Source of the DNA: Myroides odoratus
GTDB lineage: Bacteria; Bacteroidota; Bacteroidia; Flavobacteriales; Flavobacteriaceae
Assembly (NCBI RefSeq): GCF_001549985.1
Contig: NZ_LROZ01000008.1
Location: 1-64,000, forward strand
Direction: 5' to 3'
DNA: 64,000 bases
The notes under the pieces are model-generated. The model had not been told where the DNA came from. It searched no databases and was given only the letters and a program-made list of their open reading frames with translations. The position numbers and the translations under genes are program-made. Positions 54,082 to 63,574 of the stretch are shown piece by piece. How positions within the stretch are numbered: the first letter of the stretch is position 1; each line of letters starts with the position of its first letter.

Positions 54082-56595
54082 TTATTCTATTGTATCGCGA
54101 TGCTGCTCTTCCTTGTCTTTTAGCAATAATTTAATGCGTTCTAAAAGGAAAGATACCACTAAAAGGATAACCCCTAACACGACAAAAGAGGCAATCTTTC
54201 CGCCTTGATTCATACGCCAAACATCATATAAATAGAATTTCAATACAATAATCCCAAAACTGATTAAGGATAGTTTTCTCAATTCTGCTTTTTCTTTATT
54301 CATTCCAATAATCATGAGCAACATAGCCATCAAGCCCCAAAGGATTGGATAACCATAGGCATGCACATCTGATAAAACAGCTTTATACGTCTCTTCTGTA
54401 CTAACCATCCACACAACGAGGTTGTCAAGTTCTACTGACGAAAGCAGTACTAGCGAAGCAAATAACAGCGCATGCACCCATTTATAACTTTGGTCTGAAA
54501 GCAACTGAATGTTGCGATATAACCTAAAGTAGAAATACGCAAAAGCTCCCACTGCCAAGAGATGCAAGGTGAAATAACTAGGGGTATACTCACCAAAATA
54601 GAAGATATCTTTTCTCAAGGAACTGACAGCAATGGTAAAAAGCAAAAGTAATAAACCCGATACCGCAATATGGATGGAATAAAATAGCTTAGTCATCTTC
54701 TTTTTATACCAAACCAAATACATCGCCGCATATACTACGGTATACGTAACTAAACTAAAAAACTTATAAATACCAGCTGTGCCACCTAGATAAGGATATT
54801 CTATTCGGGCACCTACTTGATAAGAGATCTCCAAGAATCCGATTCCATAAGCTAATACCAATAATAAACTAGTTAAAACGTTGTGTATTTCGCCAGATGT
54901 TGGTTGCTGCATGCCTTTCAAACCTATTGTGTCCTCCTCAACTACTGGTTTTTTTCCTGTAATATAATAGATAAAGAAAAACGACAACAGGATGACAATC
55001 CCCGTTAAGGTATACTGATTTATTGCAATAGGTAGTATCTCAACAATACTAGTTTTATCTGCTTCAATATCATAGATTAACGTTGGATTAAAACTTCGGA
55101 TATCCATTAAGTAGGAAACGAGTGTAAGTACTCCGAGTAGCATTGAACCAATTCTAAACAGATTTGCTTTTGAACGGGTCCAAATCCAAAATAAGACGCT
55201 CATTTCTACTGCCCATACAATCGTAATATAGACCTTACTTAATTGAACAGGTATCGCCAAAGACACCAACCCGATGGTAATCGCTAATAAAGTATACGAA
55301 AAGTTTTTATCAATCGGCGCTGTTTTGCTTCTCATTGTCAACACAATAAATAAAGCATTAATTAAGGCCATCCCCACAATAATTACACCTAGATAATTAG
55401 TTCCCATGCTATTCGCTTGTATCATGAAGAAACAAATCAAAGAAGTAAAATTCACCAATGTGATGTATAATAGCTGCCAAACATCTGATTTTTCTTTTGA
55501 ATTCTTAATGTAACGCAACACCAACAAGACCATAAACTGCAAGAAAAATAAAGCGGTAAAGAAGATTGCATCTGCCTGGTATTCTTTATTCACTTTTAGT
55601 ACAATCCAAGCAAATAAATACAGGTAGGTCAATATATAGCTAAACTTATCAATCAACAACCATTTTTGGCGAATAGCCACAATAAGTACACCCGTATTTA
55701 AAAGGAAGATATACGAAAATAACACCCAATGATTACCATTACCTGTACTGATTAAGAGTGGTGCTAACATCCCTCCAATAAAGGCAAAAATAGCGAGTTC
55801 TTGTCTCTTATAGGCAATAGATAAACATACAGCTAGTACCGTAATTATACTTAAAATAATAAACGTAACTGTTTGATTAAAGAGTTGATATTCTCTAAAG
55901 GCCAAGGTAATCGTTGTATACAATATTGCTAAACTTCCCCCCATTAGCACAGAGGAAAAAACAGTGTACTTGGTGCTTAATTTATGGGCAATACCCGCAA
56001 TGATTCCACCAACTGCAACTCCTAAAGCCACACGGCCAATCTCGTTAATCCAATCTTGATCTATCGCATACTTTACAAAGAATCCAATTCCCAAGACCAA
56101 CGTGATTATACCAATAGCATTTAACCAATTTAACTCTTTCAATGCTTTGACAAACTTGCTATCCTCTGCTTCTTTGACTATAGTATTCGCCCTAGGATGT
56201 TCTTTATGCTCCACTTGGTGCAGCTGTGCCATACTAGGTATTGGTGGAGGTAGAATTTCTTCTTTTGGCTCAGCTACTTGCTGTATCGGTTCTGGTATCA
56301 CAACCTCTTCTTCTACTGGAGGAAGTATTGTTTCTGCTGGATGCTCAATAGGAATCGGCGGTGGCACTACCGTGTGCTCTGCTTCCACTTTTTGCTCTAC
56401 AATTGTAGGCATTGAACCTATCTCCTTCTCTTTGAGACCATCGATATCCCCTTGCAGTTTTTTTAGCATGTGTGACAAACCATCTATCATTCGATTGGAT
56501 TGTTCCAGCTGCGTATTGACTTTATCAAATTTATTAGTCATCCTAATAAGCAATATCATGGCGATGACTAGTATAAGTAAAATTAAAAATTCCAT
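54082..56595 (-). CDS. DUF2339 polytopic membrane protein
   Basis: 837 residues. An N-terminal helix, then a predicted coiled coil (about 20-57), a proline/glutamate-rich linker (70-135), and then more than 20 membrane helices to the end, the pattern of DUF2339. The function is not known; the many helices suggest a transporter or an envelope-assembly component. It is first in a two-gene operon with DUF3999. Confidence 0.88.
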   Translation of the reverse strand: MEFLILLILVIAMILLIRMTNKFDKVNTQLEQSNRMIDGLSHMLKKLQGDIDGLKEKEIGSMPTIVEQKVEAEHTVVPPPIPIEHPAETILPPVEEEVVIPEPIQQVAEPKEEILPPPIPSMAQLHQVEHKEHPRANTIVKEAEDSKFVKALKELNWLNAIGIITLVLGIGFFVKYAIDQDWINEIGRVALGVAVGGIIAGIAHKLSTKYTVFSSVLMGGSLAILYTTITLAFREYQLFNQTVTFIILSIITVLAVCLSIAYKRQELAIFAFIGGMLAPLLISTGNGNHWVLFSYIFLLNTGVLIVAIRQKWLLIDKFSYILTYLYLFAWIVLKVNKEYQADAIFFTALFFLQFMVLLVLRYIKNSKEKSDVWQLLYITLVNFTSLICFFMIQANSMGTNYLGVIIVGMALINALFIVLTMRSKTAPIDKNFSYTLLAITIGLVSLAIPVQLSKVYITIVWAVEMSVLFWIWTRSKANLFRIGSMLLGVLTLVSYLMDIRSFNPTLIYDIEADKTSIVEILPIAINQYTLTGIVILLSFFFIYYITGKKPVVEEDTIGLKGMQQPTSGEIHNVLTSLLLVLAYGIGFLEISYQVGARIEYPYLGGTAGIYKFFSLVTYTVVYAAMYLVWYKKKMTKLFYSIHIAVSGLLLLLFTIAVSSLRKDIFYFGEYTPSYFTLHLLAVGAFAYFYFRLYRNIQLLSDQSYKWVHALLFASLVLLSSVELDNLVVWMVSTEETYKAVLSDVHAYGYPILWGLMAMLLMIIGMNKEKAELRKLSLISFGIIVLKFYLYDVWRMNQGGKIASFVVLGVILLVVSFLLERIKLLLKDKEEQHRDTIE

Positions 56596-56991
56596 ATCGT
56601 TTCTGCTTTAGTTGAGAATAGCAATCCCTGAACAATCTAAGTTAGGCAAGTACCTTTTTGGTTAATTACCAAAATTAACCAAAAAAACAAACACTTTTAC
56701 TCCCTAATGATAGTGAATATGAACATCCTTTTACACAATCTGCGAATAAATAGGATTCATGCATTCAATCCCACTATTTTTTTTCACCTTTTCACCTTTT
56801 TAGCCCTGTGTAAGAATCTTTTGAAAAGCACATTGTAAATATTTAACTAAAAACAGGTGATTCATTAGAAAACAAGAACATAACAAACTGTAATAGTGCT
56901 AATTACAAACATAGTTAAATTAATATTAAAATGATTTTTTCACACTTTCCTGCTATACATTTGATATATCAAAATTAAAATTTAATCCACG
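56596..56991. other. Intergenic region upstream of the tandem lipoproteins
   Basis: 396 bp, AT-rich, separating divergent operons. A TACATTTG at 56956-56963 is a good -7 element for the first lipoprotein gene, 28 bases before its ATG. Nothing else is recognised. Confidence 0.5.
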
Positions 56992-57414
56992 ATGAGATTA
57001 ACAAAAATGACTTTAGCTATTGCATTTGTAGCTATCGCTTTCGCTTCTTGTAAAGACCAAAAAGAAGCTCCTGTGACTGAAGAAACAACAACTACTGAAG
57101 TAGTAGAAGAAGTTGCAGCACCTGCTGTAGACACCAAAGTATTAGTTGGTTCTTGGACACAACCTAACCCTATTAATGACAAAGAAGTACAAGGTTTCGA
57201 ATTAAAAGAAGACGGAACAGCTGCTTCAATTAATAGGGCTACACTTCAAACTAAAAAGTGGTGGGTAGAAGGAGATAAATTATTCTTGGAACAAGAAAGC
57301 ATCGGTAATGGTACATCAAGTATTGATACTGTATCTTACCCATTTGAAGTAGTTGATGGTAACACATTAAACCTACTTAATGGTGAGTCAAAAGACTCTT
57401 TCACTAGAAAATAA
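56992..57414 (+). CDS. Small lipoprotein, lipocalin-like, tandem copy 1
   Basis: 140 residues. The signal peptide ends in the lipobox AFASCK, so Cys20 is lipidated. A low-complexity Thr/Glu/Val-rich stretch (28-48) links to a small beta domain (about 50-140) that begins LVGSWTQPNPINDKEVQGF, the pattern of lipocalin-like domain proteins of Bacteroidota. The function is unknown. It and the next gene are clear paralogs in tandem, 19 bp apart. Confidence 0.8.
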   Translation: MRLTKMTLAIAFVAIAFASCKDQKEAPVTEETTTTEVVEEVAAPAVDTKVLVGSWTQPNPINDKEVQGFELKEDGTAASINRATLQTKKWWVEGDKLFLEQESIGNGTSSIDTVSYPFEVVDGNTLNLLNGESKDSFTRK

Positions 57415-57433
57415 TCTGTTTTAGATTTAGTAG

Positions 57434-57850
57434 ATGAAAACAAAACAAACTGTACTTGCTTTAGCTTTTGTAGCTCTTGCATTCGCTTCTTGTAAAGATC
57501 AAAAAGAGGCAACTGTAGTTGAAGAAACCCCAACAGTAACAGAGCAGCCTACACCAGAAGTGGCTCCTGCAACTGCCTTAATCGGTAGTTGGACACAACC
57601 CAATCAGGCAAATCCTAATATCCTACAAGGTTTTGAATTAAAAGAGGATGGTACGATGGTTGCAGTAAATGATCCAGCCATGATCTTTACCAAATGGAAA
57701 CTTGTAGATAACACGCTTGTTTTTGAGAGTGAAGTTGCTAACAATGATCCTGCTTCAGTGAAAATTAGTACATATAAATACGAATTAGTAGCGGATAAAA
57801 CCCTTAAACTAGACGTTGAGGGAACAATCGAAACGTTTACAAAACAATAA
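57434..57850 (+). CDS. Small lipoprotein, lipocalin-like, tandem copy 2
   Basis: 138 residues, a paralog of the preceding gene: same lipobox (AFASCK), the shared CKDQKEA after it, a Pro/Thr/Glu-rich linker and the same domain start (LIGSWTQPNQANPNILQGF). The signal, GSWTQPN and GFELKEDGT segments are nearly identical, while the second half has diverged. A terminator follows. Confidence 0.8.
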   Translation: MKTKQTVLALAFVALAFASCKDQKEATVVEETPTVTEQPTPEVAPATALIGSWTQPNQANPNILQGFELKEDGTMVAVNDPAMIFTKWKLVDNTLVFESEVANNDPASVKISTYKYELVADKTLKLDVEGTIETFTKQ

Positions 57851-57870
57851 AAGACATTTCTTTTTATAGG

Positions 57871-57902
57871 AAGAGCTACCCATAGGGTAGCTCTTTTTTT
57901 TT
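57871..57902. terminator. Terminator of the lipoprotein pair
   Basis: AAGAGCTACCC and GGGTAGCTCTT pair around ATA and are followed by T on the plus strand. It also faces the convergent amidase gene. Confidence 0.8.
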
Positions 57903-57941
57903 GATACTATGGAACCATCATCTAGTCATTCCTATACGTAT

Positions 57942-58709
57942 TTATTTTATTTCAATCTCATCTGCGTCTTTCAGAAAAGCAAATCGATTTCTCGCTTTAT
58001 CCTGTATCGCTTTATCTAGTGTACAATAGCGCACTACTTCCCCTTCTTGTGGCTCAATGAGGTATTGTCCCATATAATCAATCACCTGAGAATGTCCTGT
58101 ATAGCGGTTGTCATTTTGGTCTTCCCCACATCGATTAACACCCACTACATAGCTCATATTCTCAATAGCTCGCGCTTTTAGAAGCGAATCCCAAGCATAA
58201 ATGCGCTGATCAGGCCAGCTCGCAACATACAACAACAAATCATATGCCTCACCTACATTACGGGCAAAAGCTGGAAAACGCAAATCATAACATACCAAAG
58301 GGCATATATTCCACCCTTTGTATGCAACAACTAAACGAGCAGCCCCTGGGGCATATACCTTTTCTTCGCCTGCAAGTGAAAATAAATGTCGCTTATCGTA
58401 AGTTTTAAATTCACCCGTTGGCCAAATAAAGAACAAACGATTGTAGAAATGATTTCCTTCCTTGATCACCATACTCCCCGTTAAAGCAAAATCAAGCGAT
58501 TTACAGCACGATTGTAATTCTTCGATAAACTTGTCTTGCATCGTCATAAAAACGCGCTCAGGATTCATTGTAAAGCCTGAAGTAAACATTTCTGGCAATA
58601 CAACTAAATCTGTTCCTGGTTCAATTTGGTGTAATTGATTTTTAAAGTAGGCTGTATTCTGTTCTACATCCTCCCAAACTAGGGGAGCCTGAATTAAAGC
58701 TATTTTCAT
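57942..58709 (-). CDS. Omega-amidase/nitrilase-family amidohydrolase (YafV-like)
   Basis: About 255 residues from the ATG at 58709. The nitrilase-superfamily triad is in place: Glu in LVVLPEMFTSGF, Lys in TYDKRHLFSLAGE and Cys in PLVCYDLRFP. The sequence looks most like YafV-type omega-amidases, which hydrolyse alpha-ketoglutaramate or alpha-ketosuccinamate in methionine salvage and transaminase cycles. It is monocistronic and divergent from nothing obvious. Confidence 0.9.
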   Translation of the reverse strand: MKIALIQAPLVWEDVEQNTAYFKNQLHQIEPGTDLVVLPEMFTSGFTMNPERVFMTMQDKFIEELQSCCKSLDFALTGSMVIKEGNHFYNRLFFIWPTGEFKTYDKRHLFSLAGEEKVYAPGAARLVVAYKGWNICPLVCYDLRFPAFARNVGEAYDLLLYVASWPDQRIYAWDSLLKARAIENMSYVVGVNRCGEDQNDNRYTGHSQVIDYMGQYLIEPQEGEVVRYCTLDKAIQDKARNRFAFLKDADEIEIK

Positions 58710-58805
58710 CCTGGTCATTTTAATCACTCAAAAATACAAAATATTCTTAGGATGTTATTTTCGCATCAAAGAGAAACCTCCCCTTTACGTTAGTCTTAAA
58801 AAATA

Positions 58806-58835
58806 AAAAAGGAGAAACAGTTAGTTCTCCTTTTT
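58806..58835 (-). terminator. Terminator of the secreted-protein gene
   Basis: AAAAAGGAGAA and TTCTCCTTTTT pair around eight bases, with a T run on the minus strand, just after the stop at 58842. Confidence 0.75.
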
Positions 58836-58841
58836 ATCTTT

Positions 58842-59627
58842 TTAATGATTTTCATGGGTACAAAGTTCACTGTATTTGGCTAATATTTGTCTAAAAAAGA
58901 CGAAATCTACTTCGCTTTTATATTCCAATTTAGCCAATTTCTTCGAAGATCCATTGGCTATTCTGTCAGCAATAAATTCCTTTTTAGTTGCTTTAAAATC
59001 TGCCAAAGCCTGTTTATACTCGTCTTTATAGTTCTTTGAGTCAATATAATTTTCTTGTAAATACGTCTGAAAAGCTTTGCAATTTTTATCCATTAGCATC
59101 ATAAACTGAGCAGTCTCGCGATCTGTCCTGCGATAAGCGGCATGAAAAAAGAAAAAGTAATCGGTATTGGCTACTGGAAAATAAAAATGGGTAAAAATTA
59201 ATCTCCCATTATCTAAAAATAACAGTTTAGCATACGGAACATCTTTATATGTATTCAATGGAAAGAAATCGACAACATACTTATCTGAAAACTCATATTT
59301 TTTATCAAATTTTCGAATGCGAACAGGATAATATACGGTAGAGTGCTTCTCATCCTTTTTATCGTAAACCTCTACTGAAATTACATCTCTAGATGAAACA
59401 GGACGATAGTCCTTTGCTCCATCGCTCTTAAACTTAAATTCGTAAGGATCGGTATATTGAGAACCAAAAGCGGTGAATTTCTCTCTAATTTTCCCTGTTT
59501 CTTTTGAACCGTTTTTAAAGGTGAGGACTGTTTTTCCACGATTTACATCCGTAGCTGCGAAACCGAGCTGTCCATAGGAAATAAGAGAAGAGAATAACAA
59601 TAAAATGCTAAGTAGTAAGGTTTTCAT
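58842..59627 (-). CDS. Secreted protein of unknown function
   Basis: 261 residues with a signal peptide (about 1-19, ending ISYG). I recognise no family. The first half looks beta-rich (KTVLTFKNGSKETGKIRE, VISVEVYDKKDE), and the second is helical and charged, with a lysine-rich stretch (KNYKDEYKQALADFKATKKE). There are few cysteines and no metal motif. It lies between the amidase and sdhB, each with separate terminators, so it is probably transcribed alone. Confidence 0.7.
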   Translation of the reverse strand: MKTLLLSILLLFSSLISYGQLGFAATDVNRGKTVLTFKNGSKETGKIREKFTAFGSQYTDPYEFKFKSDGAKDYRPVSSRDVISVEVYDKKDEKHSTVYYPVRIRKFDKKYEFSDKYVVDFFPLNTYKDVPYAKLLFLDNGRLIFTHFYFPVANTDYFFFFHAAYRRTDRETAQFMMLMDKNCKAFQTYLQENYIDSKNYKDEYKQALADFKATKKEFIADRIANGSSKKLAKLEYKSEVDFVFFRQILAKYSELCTHENH

Positions 59628-59698
59628 TAAATGTTGAAATTTGTGTTAATAAAAAGCAAATATATGTTAACGAAACCAAAATGCAAATTACGCTAATA

Positions 59699-59728
59699 AA
59701 AAAAGCAGCACAAATGTGCTGCTTTTTC
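59699..59728 (-). terminator. Terminator of the sdh operon
   Basis: AAAAGCAGCACA and TGTGCTGCTTTT pair around AA, with a T run on the minus strand, 27 bp after sdhB. Confidence 0.85.
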
Positions 59729-59754
59729 CTTTTTCAAAAAAATATTAAAATCAA

Positions 59755-60495
59755 TTATAAGGCTGCTTTTAAGTATTCTCTGTTCATACGAGCAATATTC
59801 TCTAGAGAAATACCTTTTGGACATTCTACCTCACAAGCACCTGTATTTGTACAGTTACCGAAGCCTAAAGCGTCCATTTCAGCTACCATGTTCATTACAC
59901 GGTCTGCAGCTTCTACTTTACCTTGTGGCAACAAAGCAAATTGAGAAACTTTTGCAGATACGAATAACATAGCTGAAGAGTTTTTACACGTAGCCACACA
60001 TGCCCCACAACCAATACAAGTAGCAGCGTCAAATGACTTATCTGCATCGTGCTTTGGAATTGGAATAGCATTCGCATCTTGTGTATTACCAGAAGTATTT
60101 ACCGAAATAAATCCTCCTGCGTGTTGAATTTTATCAAAAGCGGTACGGTCAACTACTAAGTCTTTGATTACTGGGAAAGCTTTTGCTCTAAATGGTTCAA
60201 TATAAATAGTATCACCATTTTTGAACTTTCTCATGTGTAACTGACAAGTAGTAACTCCTCTATCTGGTCCGTGTGCTTGTCCATTAATAAATAACGAACA
60301 CATTCCACAAATACCTTCACGACAGTCGTGGTCAAATGCTACGGGATCATCCCCTTTCTCGATTAGCTCATTGTTTAAAACATCAAGCATTTCTAAGAAA
60401 GACATATCAGGAGAAACATCATTGATTTTATATTCAACTATTTTTCCTTGTTCTTTAGCGTTTTTTTGACGCCATATTTTTAATGTAAGATTCAT
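59755..60495 (-). CDS. sdhB: Succinate dehydrogenase/fumarate reductase iron-sulfur subunit
   Basis: About 246 residues from the ATG at 60495 (another ATG lies six bases earlier). It carries electrons between the flavoprotein and the membrane subunit. The [2Fe-2S] cysteines lie in CREGICGMC and a later VTTCQLH; the [4Fe-4S] and [3Fe-4S] ligands are in [11 protein letters not shown] and [14 protein letters not shown]. It is the last gene of sdhCAB, with a terminator behind it. The type resembles the epsilonproteobacterial/Bacteroidota QFR class rather than E. coli SdhB. Confidence 0.95.
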   Translation of the reverse strand: MNLTLKIWRQKNAKEQGKIVEYKINDVSPDMSFLEMLDVLNNELIEKGDDPVAFDHDCREGICGMCSLFINGQAHGPDRGVTTCQLHMRKFKNGDTIYIEPFRAKAFPVIKDLVVDRTAFDKIQHAGGFISVNTSGNTQDANAIPIPKHDADKSFDAATCIGCGACVATCKNSSAMLFVSAKVSQFALLPQGKVEAADRVMNMVAEMDALGFGNCTNTGACEVECPKGISLENIARMNREYLKAAL

Positions 60496-60546
60496 CTGCA
60501 TCGAATTTTTACAACAAGATATGATTCAAGAATCAATACCTCAATA

Positions 60547-62547
60547 TTATTTATAACTACGAGTTACCAACTTAATATTTTCATACACCAAGTCTTCTTT
60601 GTGTAGAACAGCGTCTCTAGGATTTCCTTTGTACTCCCATGCAGCAGCATAAGCAAAGTTCGCATCATCACGTTGTGCTTCTCCATCTTCTGTTTGGTGT
60701 TCTTCACGGAAGTGACCTCCACAAGATTCTTCACGGTGTAAAGCATCTTTCGCGAATAATTCTCCTAACTCTAAGAAGTCAGCAACTCTAAGCGCTTTTT
60801 CTAGTTCTTGGTTAAAGCTATCTGCAGTTCCAGATACTTTCACGTCTTTGTAGAATTCCTCTCTTAATACAGCAATTTCATCCATTGCTTCATTTAAACC
60901 TTGTGCATTACGAGCCATACCTACTTTATCCCACATGATTTTACCTAATTTTTTGTGGAAGTAATCTACTGAATGTGATCCTTTATTGTTCATTAAGTGA
61001 TCAATCATATCTTGTACATTTTTCTCCGCAGCATCAAATTCTGGTAAATCTGTTGGAATCGCACCTGTACGAATATCATCAGCTAAGTAATCACCGATTG
61101 TATAAGGTAATACGAAATATCCGTCTGCTAATCCTTGCATCAATGCAGAAGCCCCTAAACGGTTTGCTCCGTGATCAGAGAAGTTTGCTTCACCAATTAC
61201 ATAACATCCTTCAATTGTTGACATTAAGTTGTAATCAACCCAAACTCCACCCATTGTATAGTGAACTGCAGGGTAAATCATCATTGGTGTAGTGTATGGA
61301 TCCTCATCAACGATTTTCTCATACATTTGGAATAAGTTTCCGTATTTGTTCTCTACAACGTCTCTACCTAGTTTGTAAACCAATTTAGCATCGTTTTCAT
61401 CTAAGTGGTGAATACGCGCTTGTTCTTTACCGTAACGCTCAATAGCAGAAGCGAAGTCTAAGTAAACTGCCTCACCTGTTGCGTTAACACCATATCCAGC
61501 ATCACATCTTTCTTTCGCTGCACGAGAAGCAACGTCACGTGGTACTAAGTTTCCGAATGATGGATATCTTCTTTCTAAGTAGTAATCTCTATCTTCTTCT
61601 GCAATTTGTGTTGGTTTTAATTTACCTTCTCTAATTGCAACAGCATCTTCAATTTTCTTTGGAACCCAAATACGTCCATCATTACGTAAAGACTCAGACA
61701 TCAACGTTAATTTTGATTGGTGGTCTCCTGTAACAGGAATACAAGTTGGGTGAATTTGTGTAAAACAAGGGTTAGCGAAGAATGCTCCACGTTTATGCGC
61801 TTTCCAAGCAGCAGTAACGTTTGAACCCATTGCATTTGTTGATAAGAAGAATACGTTTCCGTAACCACCTGTAGCAATAACTACTGCGTGTCCAGAATGA
61901 CGCTCAATCTCACCATTGATTAAGTTACGAGCGATAATTCCTCTTGCTTTTCCATCAACTAGTACTAAGTCAAGCATCTCATGACGGTTGTACATTTTGA
62001 TTTTTCCACGACCGATTTGACGGTTCATTGCAGAGTATGCCCCTAATAATAATTGTTGACCTGTTTGTCCTTTTGCGTAGAATGTACGAGAAACTTGAGT
62101 TCCCCCGAAAGAACGGTTGTCTAATAAACCACCGTACTCACGTGCTAATGGCACACCTTGAGCCACACATTGGTCAATAATATTCGCTGAAACTTCCGAC
62201 AAACGGTGTACGTTTGCTTCACGTGCACGGTAATCTCCTCCTTTTACAGTATCATAGAATAATCTGTAGATAGAGTCACCATCTCCTTGGTAGTTTTTAG
62301 CAGCGTTAATCCCTCCTTGTGCAGCAATTGAGTGTGCACGACGAGGTGAATCTTGATAACAAAATGCTTTTACATTATAACCAAGCTCTGCTAAAGTTGC
62401 AGCAGCTGATCCACCAGCTAATCCTGTTCCTACAACAATAACATCAATGTTACGTTTATTTGCAGGGTTAACTAATTTAATGTGGTTTTTATAATCAGAC
62501 CATTTCTTATCGATTGGTCCTTGAGGTATCTTTGAATCTAATTTCAT
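60547..62547 (-). CDS. sdhA: Succinate dehydrogenase/fumarate reductase flavoprotein subunit
   Basis: About 666 residues, the long form typical of this phylum. The FAD domain has [20 protein letters not shown] and the covalent FAD site in [13 protein letters not shown]. Catalytic segments include [10 protein letters not shown] and [12 protein letters not shown]. It oxidises succinate or reduces fumarate, the shared enzyme of the TCA cycle and fumarate respiration. It starts about 18 bp after sdhC; sdhB follows after 51 bp. Confidence 0.96.
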   Translation of the reverse strand: MKLDSKIPQGPIDKKWSDYKNHIKLVNPANKRNIDVIVVGTGLAGGSAAATLAELGYNVKAFCYQDSPRRAHSIAAQGGINAAKNYQGDGDSIYRLFYDTVKGGDYRAREANVHRLSEVSANIIDQCVAQGVPLAREYGGLLDNRSFGGTQVSRTFYAKGQTGQQLLLGAYSAMNRQIGRGKIKMYNRHEMLDLVLVDGKARGIIARNLINGEIERHSGHAVVIATGGYGNVFFLSTNAMGSNVTAAWKAHKRGAFFANPCFTQIHPTCIPVTGDHQSKLTLMSESLRNDGRIWVPKKIEDAVAIREGKLKPTQIAEEDRDYYLERRYPSFGNLVPRDVASRAAKERCDAGYGVNATGEAVYLDFASAIERYGKEQARIHHLDENDAKLVYKLGRDVVENKYGNLFQMYEKIVDEDPYTTPMMIYPAVHYTMGGVWVDYNLMSTIEGCYVIGEANFSDHGANRLGASALMQGLADGYFVLPYTIGDYLADDIRTGAIPTDLPEFDAAEKNVQDMIDHLMNNKGSHSVDYFHKKLGKIMWDKVGMARNAQGLNEAMDEIAVLREEFYKDVKVSGTADSFNQELEKALRVADFLELGELFAKDALHREESCGGHFREEHQTEDGEAQRDDANFAYAAAWEYKGNPRDAVLHKEDLVYENIKLVTRSYK

Positions 62548-62564
62548 AATCAATTTCTTTAGGA

Positions 62565-63392
62565 CTATTTAATAAAGTGAATGTATAATGGAATGATCGC
62601 AAATAAAGCTGGTACTAAGTATGCAAATGCATAACCTAATCCTTTAATCAAACAGTTATACTTTGGATTATTTATCCCTAAAGATTGGAATGCACTTGCA
62701 AAACCATGAGATAAATGGAATCCAAGAACAATCATTGCGATTACATATAAAATTGTGCTAATCAACCCTGTAGAAGGATCTTTAAAAAACTCAATTGTAA
62801 TTTTATGTAAATCTTTGTAACCATCTGCAATTTTTAAGTCCATGCCTTTTTGATAAAAAGCAGTTCCTTTAATTTCCAATTGTCCCATCTCAACCGCTCT
62901 AACGTCGATTGGTTGCTCTTGAACAGTTTTGTAAATTGTAATTGGTTCCTCTTGACCTTCAACCTTAACTTCTATTGTTTGCAAAGGCATAGCCGTAAAG
63001 TGCATTTTCGCCCAGAAGTTAACCATGTGCGTCACAATAAAAACTAATAATAAAGTTCCTAAAACCGCCATATTACGAGAAGCCCATTTACTGTTTGCAC
63101 CAGCATTGTTCTTCGCGTATCCGATAGGACGAGCTTTTTTGTTTTGAACCGTAAGAACTATACCATCAATCGCGTGGAAAAGGATTGAGATATACGTAAC
63201 ATAAGATAATACTTTTACAGCTGGATTAGTTGTCATGAATAAGGCATACTCATTGAATTTTGACGCATCCCCAAAAATCAACTGAAGATTCCCTATCAAG
63301 TGACCAACTAAAAACAAGCATAAAAATAACCCAGTAAGAGACATCCAATATTTCTTTGCAATGGATGACTTTAAAAGTGCAGATTTTGCCAT
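62565..63392 (-). CDS. sdhC: Succinate dehydrogenase cytochrome b subunit (single, di-haem type)
   Basis: 275 residues with five membrane helices, the single membrane subunit of the Bacteroidota/B. subtilis type, which holds two haem b and binds menaquinone. Conserved His residues lie in the helices ([28 protein letters not shown] and LGFHLSHGF). A polar insert of about 60 residues lies between helices 3 and 4, longer than in many relatives. First gene of sdhCAB, with a full-consensus promoter in front. Its haem is supplied by the pathway encoded at 19330-28404. Confidence 0.9.
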   Translation of the reverse strand: MAKSALLKSSIAKKYWMSLTGLFLCLFLVGHLIGNLQLIFGDASKFNEYALFMTTNPAVKVLSYVTYISILFHAIDGIVLTVQNKKARPIGYAKNNAGANSKWASRNMAVLGTLLLVFIVTHMVNFWAKMHFTAMPLQTIEVKVEGQEEPITIYKTVQEQPIDVRAVEMGQLEIKGTAFYQKGMDLKIADGYKDLHKITIEFFKDPSTGLISTILYVIAMIVLGFHLSHGFASAFQSLGINNPKYNCLIKGLGYAFAYLVPALFAIIPLYIHFIK

Positions 63393-63428
63393 AATGTAAT
63401 TTTAATTGTTTTTCTTGAAAAAATCTCT

Positions 63429-63459
63429 CAAAAATACACCTAATTAACGTTATCCACAA
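63429..63459 (-). promoter_or_regulatory. Promoter of the sdhCAB operon
   Basis: TTG (63459-63457), 20 bp, then TATTTTTG (63436-63429) on the minus strand, 36 bases before the sdhC start. It matches the Bacteroidota vegetative consensus in both boxes and spacing. Confidence 0.75.
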
Positions 63460-63574
63460 TGTGTGAGCGTTTATTTATATTGAATATAAACAAAGTTTTT
63501 TACCTTATTTTACTTAAAAAAAAATTAGAATGAGACTAGATTTAAGACCAAATAGTATATTTTCCTAAAAGATT

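Noticed and set aside
56102..56611. 169-codon Ser/Cys/Ile-rich open frame opposite the DUF2339 gene
   Set aside because: It mirrors the proline/glutamate linker of the real gene and has no independent support.
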